Part shown: piece after piece, positions 35,601 to 42,826 of the stretch
How the letters are laid out: every line of letters begins with the position of its first letter
Position numbering within the stretch: position 1 is the first letter of the stretch
Origin: Bacteroidales bacterium
GTDB lineage: Bacteria; Bacteroidota; Bacteroidia; Bacteroidales; UBA4417
Reading direction: 5' to 3'
NCBI GenBank assembly: GCA_016707705.1
Contig: JADJHD010000006.1
Span: 168,640-232,639, forward strand
Length of the DNA stretch: 64,000 nucleotides
The notes under the pieces: model-generated
Databases searched by the model: none
Seen by the model: the letters and a program-made list of their open reading frames with translations, nothing else
Told to the model about the DNA's origin: nothing
Position numbers and translations under genes: made by a program

Positions 35601-38184
35601 TATTATTCCTAACCCTCCAAGCACAGCATTTGGAGTAATAAATAGTACTGGCTTACCAATGGGAGACAGAGGTTTATTCAGCAGGTTGGGTGGATATAAT
35701 GCAATAAGCAATTCCTTTGGAAATGGTTTTGTTTCCAGTTTGGATATTTATTTTGATCTTTCTGATCCAGCAGTTGTTGCAGGTACTTATGGTTGGGATT
35801 TGTCCACAGCTATTAGTAATCAAGCCAATGATCATCTCAGAGACTTCATTTTCCATGCAACGGCTGCAGCAGGTGGGCCAATTTTGCTCGCTGCTGACAA
35901 TAATACAAATGGAAGTAGATACTCTCCAGGATTTGTAGCCACATTAAACCATGCTACCATTAGTACTTCCGGTTGGTATACCTTGAAATGGACCTTTAGA
36001 AATAATGGTTCAGGTGCTTTGGCTGTTGATTGCCAGCTGCTTACTACAGGTGGAACTGTCCTCTGGACTGAAACAAGGAGTGCTCCAACTGACCTGATTT
36101 CAACAGTTGTTGGAGGAAACAGGTATATGTGGTTTACAGTTCTTGCAACTGATAATCTTGCAATTGATAACACAAGCCTGACAAGAAAGCCTCTGATCTC
36201 TTCCAGTCCTGCAAGTGGAACTGCTTTTGCAGTAGGTACAACACCTGTTACAGTCACAACAACCGATGCTTGTGGTCATGCCAACAGCTGCGGTTTCAAT
36301 GTTACTGTTAATGACAATGAAGCACCTGTGGTTACTTGCCCGGTTGTTGCATCCTCATACAATGCAGATGCTGGTCAGTGCTATGCAAGCATGACTTTTG
36401 CTGCAACAGCTACCGACAATTGCTCCGTGGCAAATATCAAGTACTATTTAGGTTCAACCCTGATTAGCTTCCCATACAACTTCCCTGTCGGAAGTACTAC
36501 GGTTACGGCTATTGCAACTGATATTCATGGCTTGACCGACAATTGCGATTTCATCGTAAATGTTGTCGATACCCAAATTCCTGTTGTAAGCTGTCCTTCT
36601 GTAGCAACCTCCTACAATGCTGATTTAGGTCAGTGCTACTCAAGCCAGAGCTTTACAGCTACTGCAACTGATAATTGCTCCGTAGCCAATATCAAGTACT
36701 ATATAGGTACAACAGAAATATCCTTCCCATACAATTTCCCTGTTGGAAGTACTTCTGTTACTGTAATAGCAACTGATATTCATGGTTTAACAGGAAATTG
36801 CAGCTTTGATGTAAATGTTGTAGACACACAGGCACCAGCAATTACTTGCCCTTCAGTTCTTGCAACCTACAATGCTGACGCAGGCCAGTGCTATGCTAGC
36901 ATGAGTTTTGCTGCTACAGCAACTGACAATTGCGCTGTCGCCAATATCAAGTACTACATTGGTGTAACAGAAATAACCTTCCCATACAACTTCCCAGTTG
37001 GAAGTACAACTGTAAATGCAATAGTTACTGATGTTCATAGTCTGACAAATAATTGCAGCTTTGATGTTAATGTTGTTGATACACAGGATCCAGTTGTTAC
37101 TTGTCCTGTCGTAGCTTCAAGTTACATTGCAGATGCTGGTCAGTGCTATGCAAGCATGAGCTTTATTGCTACTGCAACTGACAACTGCGCTGTTGCCAAT
37201 ATCAAATATTACATTGGCTCAACCCTGATTTCATTCCCATATAACTTCCCAACCGGAAGTACAACGGTGACTGCAACTGCAACTGATGTTCATGGCAGGA
37301 CTAATAGCTGCAACTTTGTAATAAATGTTGTAGATACACAGCTGCCAATCATAACCTGTCCTGGTGATGTTACAGTTAACCAGCATGATGCAAAGGATCC
37401 TTATTCAACAGGATATGCAACTGCTACCGATAACTGCACTGCCAGTCCTGTCATCACATTTAATGACAACAGGAACGGTTTGACAGGTTGCAATGCAACA
37501 GGAGTTATAGTAAGAACATGGACAGCCAAGGATGCTGTAGGCAATACTTCGACATGTACCCAGAATATTACAGTAATTGACGTTGATGACCCATTGGTTG
37601 TTTGTCCTGCAAATATTACTGTTAATAATGATCCGGGAAATTGCGGAGCAGTTGTTACTTATCAGACTCCTGTTTCTTCTGACTTTGGATTCTTCCAGGG
37701 ATTTGAAGACGCTGCATGGTTAAGTGGAGCTTATCAGAACAATCCTTCAACCGATTGGAATGAATACAATAGTTTGATCGCACGTGTACCTTCGACCACT
37801 AGTGGAATTATTTCAAAAACTGGCGGGGCCCATGCCGTTATAAATTCAACCGTACTGCCATCTGCACCTGGTGATTATTCAGGTGTATTCAGCAGGCTGG
37901 GTGGTTATTATAACTCCTTCGACTCTGGTTATATCGTAAGGCAGGATGTTTACATCAACCTTGCAGACGCCGCTGTTTTGAACAATACCTATGGTTTTGA
38001 TATTTCCTGTGCATCAAATAATCAGGCATCTTCTCATCTGAGAGACTTCGTGTTCCATGCAGCATCCACTGCAACCGGAAGTGTACTGGTAGCAGCCAGC
38101 AATAACTCAATTTTGCCCGCAGGGAATAAGCCTGGCTTCACTCAACCATTTCGAGATTACAACCACTGGTTGGTATACCTTTGA
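32581..38184 (+). CDS. Giant surface protein 1, fragment 4 (cohesin domain, HYR array part 1)
   Basis: 1,867 codons. Closes module 7 (NYWGSVAGPFHA), then has several beta-sandwich domains, including an Ig-like region (CVDI..., GNTGSVVRWEVSIDNGTTW). A cohesin-like domain follows at about 34.22-34.62 kb (ISVPVTVKSFKDVGSISLHM, GENCEYANMLYGW). HYR domains start at about 34.9 kb, including four units of exactly 255 bp (36331-37350) with DNCSVANIKYYxG cores. Two HYR domains are split by a ~240-residue insert (see findings). The last ~25 codons are garbled by indels. Confidence 0.83.
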   Translation: MLAIRLTTNGVSSYPAFGIGLTADGVSPAVNAVQNYWGSVAGPFHATLNTCGTGNAVQGNVLFNPWYTDAAMTVLNGLPALTLSAVPDYQTIIKTPVVISETITYPDLTGYDPAVLTDAKITTTTTFPVGVEVTKLIYTDGSNPAVVIPISPAYNLAGLNQVYLSDILATAPVPLVGHSNKVINWQIYISGATAPSANAVSIQSVSYLTKSGCNTNLGSPSNFNVIFNDVNFTPSSASFTSCANSITFTETNIYPVIQNIDPSVTTDARILSNLALPSGAIIDWSYNGGSATGSYTLPVGTSNILLSTIVGSGPVPLVNNNSLTDVWSFTIHGAMLEGNTYNLTINSIANFEGTEYTYNTRTADLIYYNIPVLTIVNPATVCYPTTVDITTAGTTAGSDLPPTTTLTYWNDSGATSQLLNPATVAVSGTYYIMATTMPGGCTDIKPVVVTIDPQPVGGTITPAVSMICLPTNSGTLTLGGNTGSVVRWEVSIDNGTTWSTIANTTTSLTFTDLPQTSLYRAVVHSGVCPGDVYSSIAKVYTGVITTVGSPTACFGSVISVPVTVKSFKDVGSISLHMQYDATKLIPVGVVYDGVPVGWSNVFNMAAGQIIYSGIGPDYTMSDNSVLLTLQFTAAPIMSSGGTTQITFNDVPGENCEYANMLYGWNPFCDSPTASYYFPGTVTVNPLPVCSISGATPVCPISTGNIYTAPSGMTSYSWAISGNGTISGASDEQTVTVTAGPLNNQSFTLTLTIVGPNDCSSTCFKSFVVEDNSNPVITSCGPAQSAFANASCQALVPDFTAGISATDNCTISSVTQSPVAGSLAGLGVNTVIVTVTDEVGNIATCSNTFTVTDNTAPVITCPASVTVNQHQAKDPYATGYATASDNCSGTVVITYDDNRAGLNACNATGVIVRTWTAVDAVGNSISCTQNITVVDMDDPIAVCPSDITANNDPGNCSAVVAFSPDASDFGFLNDFENPAWLSGNSSNQPSTDWNNSNSTLSRVTSFGSIIPNPPSTAFGVINSTGLPMGDRGLFSRLGGYNAISNSFGNGFVSSLDIYFDLSDPAVVAGTYGWDLSTAISNQANDHLRDFIFHATAAAGGPILLAADNNTNGSRYSPGFVATLNHATISTSGWYTLKWTFRNNGSGALAVDCQLLTTGGTVLWTETRSAPTDLISTVVGGNRYMWFTVLATDNLAIDNTSLTRKPLISSSPASGTAFAVGTTPVTVTTTDACGHANSCGFNVTVNDNEAPVVTCPVVASSYNADAGQCYASMTFAATATDNCSVANIKYYLGSTLISFPYNFPVGSTTVTAIATDIHGLTDNCDFIVNVVDTQIPVVSCPSVATSYNADLGQCYSSQSFTATATDNCSVANIKYYIGTTEISFPYNFPVGSTSVTVIATDIHGLTGNCSFDVNVVDTQAPAITCPSVLATYNADAGQCYASMSFAATATDNCAVANIKYYIGVTEITFPYNFPVGSTTVNAIVTDVHSLTNNCSFDVNVVDTQDPVVTCPVVASSYIADAGQCYASMSFIATATDNCAVANIKYYIGSTLISFPYNFPTGSTTVTATATDVHGRTNSCNFVINVVDTQLPIITCPGDVTVNQHDAKDPYSTGYATATDNCTASPVITFNDNRNGLTGCNATGVIVRTWTAKDAVGNTSTCTQNITVIDVDDPLVVCPANITVNNDPGNCGAVVTYQTPVSSDFGFFQGFEDAAWLSGAYQNNPSTDWNEYNSLIARVPSTTSGIISKTGGAHAVINSTVLPSAPGDYSGVFSRLGGYYNSFDSGYIVRQDVYINLADAAVLNNTYGFDISCASNNQASSHLRDFVFHAASTATGSVLVAASNNSILPAGNKPGFTQPFRDYNHWLVYL
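36331..37350 (+). repeat. Four 255-bp tandem HYR repeats
   Basis: The Thr-Cys-Pro codons recur at 36331, 36586, 36841 and 37096, with the next domain at 37351: an exact 255-bp (85-codon) period. Each unit carries AGQCYAS/GQCYSS and DNCxVANIKYYxG. Confidence 0.9.
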
Positions 38185-40212
38185 GTGGAACTTCAGGACT
38201 AAGACCGGTGGCAGCCTTGCAGTGAGTGCAATCTGCTCAATTCAGGCGGAACCAAACTTTGGACCGAAACCCGCAATAACCCTGCTGATCTCATTTCAAC
38301 CATGGTTGGTGGTAACAGGTACCTGTGGTTCACTTTTGTAGCTGCAGATGAACTTGCAATAGATAATACAAGTCTTACCCGCAGACCAAAGTATACAACT
38401 AGTCCAGCAAGCGGTAGTTCATTTATTGTAGGAACTACTCCTGTTACAGTTACAACAACTGATGATTGCGGACATGCCAATACTTGTGGTTTCAATGTTA
38501 CAGTTATTGACAATGAAGCACCAGTGATTACTTGCCCTACGGTTCTTGCAACCTACAACGCTGATGCAGGTCAGTGCTATGCAAGCATGAGTTTTGCTGC
38601 TACAGCAACTGACAATTGCGTTGTTGCCAATATCAAGTACTACATTGGTGTAACGGAAATAACCTTCCCATACAACTTCCCAGTTGGAAGTACAACTGTA
38701 AATGCAATAGCTACTGATGTTCATAGTCTGACAAATAATTGCAGCTTTGATGTTAATGTTGTTGATACACAGGATCCAGTTGTTACTTGTCCTGTCGTAG
38801 CTTCAAGTTACATTGCAGATGCTGGTCAGTGCTATGCAAGCATGAGCTTTATTGCTACTGCAACTGACAACTGCGCTGTTGCCAATATCAAGTATTATAT
38901 TGGTTCAACCCTGATTTCATTCCCATATAACTTCCCAACCGGAAGTACAACGGTGACTGCAACCGCAACTGATGTTCATGGCAGGACTAATAGCTGCAAC
39001 TTTGTAATAAATGTTGTAGATACACAGCTGCCAATCATTACCTGTCCTGGTAATGTTACAGTTAACCAGCATGATGCAAAGGATCCTTATTCAACAGGAT
39101 ATGCAACTGCTACCGATAACTGCACTGCCAGTCCTGTCATTACTTTTAATGACAACAGGAACGGTTTGACAGGTTGCAATGCAACAGGAGTTATAGTAAG
39201 AACATGGACAGCCAAGGATGCTGTAGGCAATACTTCGACATGTACCCAGAATATTACAGTAATTGACGTTGATAACCCATTGGTTGTTTGTCCGTCAGAT
39301 ATCACTGTTAATAATGATCCGGGAAATTGCGGAGCAGTTGTTACTTATCAGACTCCTGTTTCTTCTGACTTTGGATTCTTCCAGGGATTTGAAGACGCTG
39401 CATGGTTAAGTGGAGCTTATCAGAACAATCCTTCAACCGATTGGAATGAATACAATAGTTTGATCGCACGAGTACCTTCGACCACTAGTGGAATTACTTC
39501 AAAAACTGGCGGAGCCCATGCTGTTATAAATTCAACTGTACTGCCATCTGCACCTGGTGATTATTCAGGTGTATTCAGCAGGCTGGGTGGTTATTATAAC
39601 TCCTTCGACTCTGGTTATATCGTAAGGCAGGATGTTTACATCAACCTTGCAGATGCCGCTGTTTTAAACAATACCTATGGTTTTGATATTTCCTGTGCAT
39701 CAAGCAATCAGGCATCTGCTCATCTGAGAGACTTTGTATTCCATGCAGCATCCACTGCAACCGGAAGTGTACTGGTAGCAGCCAGCAATAACTCCAATTT
39801 TGCCCGCAGGAATGACCTGGCTTCACTCAACCATTTCGAGATTACAACCACTGGTTGGTATACCTTTGAGTGGAACTTCAGGACTAAGACCGGTGGCAGC
39901 CTTGCAGTAGATTGCAATCTGCTCAATTCAGGCGGAACCAAACTTTGGACCGAAACCCGCAATAACCCTGCTGATCTCATTTCAACCATGGTTGGTGGTA
40001 ACAGGTACCTGTGGTTCACTTTTGTAGCTGCAGATGAACTTGCAATTGATAATACAAGTCTTACCCGCAGACCAAAGTATACAACTAGTCCTGCAAGCGG
40101 TAGTTCATTTATTGTAGGAACTACTCCTGTTACAGTTACAACAACTGATGATTGCGGACATGCCAATACTTGTGGTTTCAATGTTACAGTTGTTGATGTT
40201 GATCTACCAGTT
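36841..40212 (+). repeat. 1,686-bp tandem duplication
   Basis: 36841-38526 and 38527-40212 are direct neighbours and nearly identical over their whole length, except for a few substitutions and a cluster of indels in copy 1 at 38108-38227. 1,686 bp is 562 codons, so the reading frame is kept. Each copy holds two 255-bp HYR units, an NQH-type HYR domain and a split HYR domain with its insert. Confidence 0.9.
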
Positions 40213-42747
40213 ATCAACTGTGCAATGAACCAGACTCAGGCAGCGGATGCTAACCTTTGTGGAGCAACAGTAACCGTAGTAGCCCCGGCCTTTAGCGATA
40301 ACTGTCCAGGCTCAACGATTACCAATGACTTCAACAATACCGCAAATGCCAGTGGCTTCTATCCGGTAGGAACAACCTCAGTACTCTGGACAGTAACCGA
40401 TGCTCACAGTCATACTGCAACCTGCACACAATTGATTACCGTAACTGATGATCAGTCACCTGTAATTACCTGTGCAGCAGACCAGACCCAGACGGCAGAT
40501 GCCAACCTTTGTGGAGCCGCAGTAACCGTATTAGCCCCGGCCTTTAGCGATAACTGTCCTGGATCAACGATTACCAATAACTTCAACAATTCTGCAAATG
40601 CCAGTGGTTTCTATCCGGTAGGAACAACCTCAGTACTCTGGACAGTAACCGATGCCCATAGTCATACTGCAACTTGTACACAATTGATTACAGTAACTGA
40701 TGATCAGTCACCAATAATTATTTGTGCAGCAGACCAAACCCAGACGGCAGATGCCAACCTTTGTGGAGCAGCAGTAACCGTGGTAGCCCCGGCCTTTAAC
40801 GATAACTGTCCAGGCTCAACGATTACCAATAGCTTTAACAATACCGCAAACGCCAGTGGCTTCTATCCGGTAGGAACAACCTCAGTACTCTGGACAGTAA
40901 CCGATGCTCACAGTCATACTGCAACCTGTACACAATTGATTACAGTAACTGATGATCAGTCACCAGTAATTACCTGTGCAGCAGACCAAACCCAGACGGC
41001 AGATGCCAACCTTTGTGGAGCCGCAGTAACCGTAGTAGCCCCGGCCTTTAGCGATAACTGTCCAGGCTCAACGATTACCAATAGCTTTAACAATACCGCA
41101 AATGCCAGCGGCTTCTATCCGGTAGGAACAACTTCAGTACTCTGGACAGTAACCGATGCCCACAGTCATACTGCAACCTGTACACAATTGATTACAGTAA
41201 CTGACAACGAACATCCGGTCATTGCTTGTCCAGGTGCTCAGACCAGAACCGCAACATGTGCAACTGATACCTACACAACAGCAGGAACTGAATTCGATCT
41301 GTTATCCAATACTGATAACTGCGGAATTCTTTCAGTAACCAACAACCTCAACAGTACAAATACTCTTGCCGGATATGTCTTCCCGCTTGGTAATACTACT
41401 GTTACCTGGACCGTTACTGATATTCATACAAATGTTAGTACCTGCTCATTCGTGGTAACCGTTATCATGGCTCCGAAATATAGTATCAGCGGTAAACTGC
41501 AGTACTATCACACAACTCCAACCTTTGCTCCGGTTGCAATGAATAATGTAACACTTACACTTAGCCCTGGCGGACAAACTGCTGTGACTGGTGCTGATGG
41601 TTCCTACACATTCACCAACCTCTGCGATGGATCATACACAATTGCTGTGACTGCAAATGGTAAGTCAGTTGGTGGTATCAACTCCACTGACGCCGGAGCA
41701 GCCAACTCATGGAGTACTGTTGGTGGTTTGATTGAGCATGTTAAATTCCTTGCCGGTGATGTTGCCGGACCTGGTGGAGTTCCTCAGCTCTTTATCAACT
41801 CAACCGATGCATTGCGCATTCAGCAGTACTTCGTTTATGGAACAGCTTTCGACAGATCAGCTTGGTCATATTGGAAGAAGGGTGATTTAGTATTAAGCAA
41901 CTATGATGCAAATCGTCTGATTACTACTTTCCCGGCTGTAATAGCTTCAGCAAATGTTTCAAACTTTGATCTCTATGGTATGGTAACCGGTGATTTCAAT
42001 GGTAGTTTCACTCCAAGTGCAGCAAAATCAGCAGCCTCCACCTTGAACCTTACCTATGGTGATCATGTACAGGTGGCAGCAGGACAGGAATTTGAACTTC
42101 CTATCCGCTCGATTGCAGCAATGGAAGTAGGAGCAGTTTCCCTGATTCTTGATGTTCCATCAGATCTCGTTGAAGTTGAAGATGTAATTGTAAACGGAAG
42201 TTCAGATCCTGTTTCATATGCCGTAATCGGTAATGAACTGAGAATTGGATGGAATACTCTTACTCCGATAAACGTAGCTGAGAACGCCGGACTTATCACT
42301 CTCAAACTTAAGACTACCCAAAACTTCGTTGAAGGAAGCAGCATTATGATTGCCTTAATGCCAGATCCTTTGAATGAAATCGCTGACGGTAGCTTTAATG
42401 TGATTGATAATGTAAACCTGCAGGTTGATATCGTCGATAACCTGACTACAGGAGTTCCGGTAATTACTGATTCAAGAATTCTTGAGCTCAGCAATTATCC
42501 TAACCCGTTCAGTTTCGCTACAACCATTGCCTATACAATTCCAACAGACGGAAAGGTAACCATCAAACTTTACAATGAACTTGGACAGTATGTTTCATCA
42601 ATTGTTGATGCAACACAATCTGCCGGCAAGTACACTGTGAAACTGGATGGCTCAACCTTACAGCAGGGCGTTTACTCTGCAATTCTCCGACTGAATAACA
42701 AGGAAGGTGAACTGGTTCGTTCAATTAAATTGGTAGTAAGTAAATAG
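38302..42747 (+). CDS. Giant surface protein 1, fragment 5 (HYR array part 2, dockerin-like, cohesin, T9SS tail)
   Basis: 1,481 codons in the same frame as fragment 4; its Met is internal to a domain, so it is not a separate gene. HYR array: two 255-bp units, an NQH-type HYR domain, a split HYR domain, then four 252-bp units (40195-41202) with DNCPGSTITN and TADANLCGA cores. After this: a carboxypeptidase-regulatory-like domain (VTGADGSYTFTNLCDGSYTI), a dockerin-like pair (FINSTDALRIQQYF and VTGDFNGSFTPS), a cohesin-like domain (HVQVAAGQEFELPIRSI... VEVEDVIVNG) and a T9SS type A tail (LSNYPNPFSFATTIAYTIP... GVYSAILRLNNKEGE). Strong terminator 7 bp after the stop. Confidence 0.87.
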   Translation: MVGGNRYLWFTFVAADELAIDNTSLTRRPKYTTSPASGSSFIVGTTPVTVTTTDDCGHANTCGFNVTVIDNEAPVITCPTVLATYNADAGQCYASMSFAATATDNCVVANIKYYIGVTEITFPYNFPVGSTTVNAIATDVHSLTNNCSFDVNVVDTQDPVVTCPVVASSYIADAGQCYASMSFIATATDNCAVANIKYYIGSTLISFPYNFPTGSTTVTATATDVHGRTNSCNFVINVVDTQLPIITCPGNVTVNQHDAKDPYSTGYATATDNCTASPVITFNDNRNGLTGCNATGVIVRTWTAKDAVGNTSTCTQNITVIDVDNPLVVCPSDITVNNDPGNCGAVVTYQTPVSSDFGFFQGFEDAAWLSGAYQNNPSTDWNEYNSLIARVPSTTSGITSKTGGAHAVINSTVLPSAPGDYSGVFSRLGGYYNSFDSGYIVRQDVYINLADAAVLNNTYGFDISCASSNQASAHLRDFVFHAASTATGSVLVAASNNSNFARRNDLASLNHFEITTTGWYTFEWNFRTKTGGSLAVDCNLLNSGGTKLWTETRNNPADLISTMVGGNRYLWFTFVAADELAIDNTSLTRRPKYTTSPASGSSFIVGTTPVTVTTTDDCGHANTCGFNVTVVDVDLPVINCAMNQTQAADANLCGATVTVVAPAFSDNCPGSTITNDFNNTANASGFYPVGTTSVLWTVTDAHSHTATCTQLITVTDDQSPVITCAADQTQTADANLCGAAVTVLAPAFSDNCPGSTITNNFNNSANASGFYPVGTTSVLWTVTDAHSHTATCTQLITVTDDQSPIIICAADQTQTADANLCGAAVTVVAPAFNDNCPGSTITNSFNNTANASGFYPVGTTSVLWTVTDAHSHTATCTQLITVTDDQSPVITCAADQTQTADANLCGAAVTVVAPAFSDNCPGSTITNSFNNTANASGFYPVGTTSVLWTVTDAHSHTATCTQLITVTDNEHPVIACPGAQTRTATCATDTYTTAGTEFDLLSNTDNCGILSVTNNLNSTNTLAGYVFPLGNTTVTWTVTDIHTNVSTCSFVVTVIMAPKYSISGKLQYYHTTPTFAPVAMNNVTLTLSPGGQTAVTGADGSYTFTNLCDGSYTIAVTANGKSVGGINSTDAGAANSWSTVGGLIEHVKFLAGDVAGPGGVPQLFINSTDALRIQQYFVYGTAFDRSAWSYWKKGDLVLSNYDANRLITTFPAVIASANVSNFDLYGMVTGDFNGSFTPSAAKSAASTLNLTYGDHVQVAAGQEFELPIRSIAAMEVGAVSLILDVPSDLVEVEDVIVNGSSDPVSYAVIGNELRIGWNTLTPINVAENAGLITLKLKTTQNFVEGSSIMIALMPDPLNEIADGSFNVIDNVNLQVDIVDNLTTGVPVITDSRILELSNYPNPFSFATTIAYTIPTDGKVTIKLYNELGQYVSSIVDATQSAGKYTVKLDGSTLQQGVYSAILRLNNKEGELVRSIKLVVSK
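40195..41202 (+). repeat. Four 252-bp tandem HYR repeats
   Basis: Units start at 40195, 40447, 40699 and 40951 (the next domain starts at 41203): exact 252-bp (84-codon) period, nearly identical at base level. Core motifs are LCGAAVTVVAPAFSDNCPGS and GFYPVGTTSVLWTVTDAHSH. Confidence 0.92.
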
Positions 42748-42753
42748 TTAATT

Positions 42754-42791
42754 ATTGGGAAGGGGAAATCAGTTCCCCTTCCCAATTTTTT
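42754..42791 (+). terminator. Strong terminator after giant gene 1
   Basis: ATTGGGAAGGGGAA (42754-42767) pairs perfectly with TTCCCCTTCCCAAT (42773-42786) around a 5-nt loop, followed by six T. It isolates the giant gene from the cohesin gene row. Confidence 0.93.
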
Positions 42792-42826
42792 CTTGAATTT
42801 GGGGTGTGTCATCTTACTTGTAAACT

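Larger units (their letters stand above)
20027..42747 (+). other. Giant T9SS-exported surface protein gene 1 (whole locus, broken into five frames)
   Basis: Considered as one gene, this would encode about 7,570 residues. Order: N-terminal signal region; two Ig-like segments; seven parallel beta-helix modules starting at about 21.1, 22.4, 23.6, 24.8, 27.4, 28.9 and 31.2 kb, each opening with an IQxAID...GTYxExIxVxKSxTIxG signature; a SprB-like module at about 28.6-28.85 kb; cohesin at 34.2-34.6 kb; HYR array 34.9-41.46 kb; carboxypeptidase-regulatory-like and dockerin-like segment 41.47-42.05 kb; second cohesin-like domain to 42.44 kb; T9SS type A sorting domain. Breaks: extra T in the 7-T run at 24065-24071, TAA at 25293-25295, extra base near 32604, and four indels at 38108-38227. 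The five pieces are listed separately. Confidence 0.85.
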
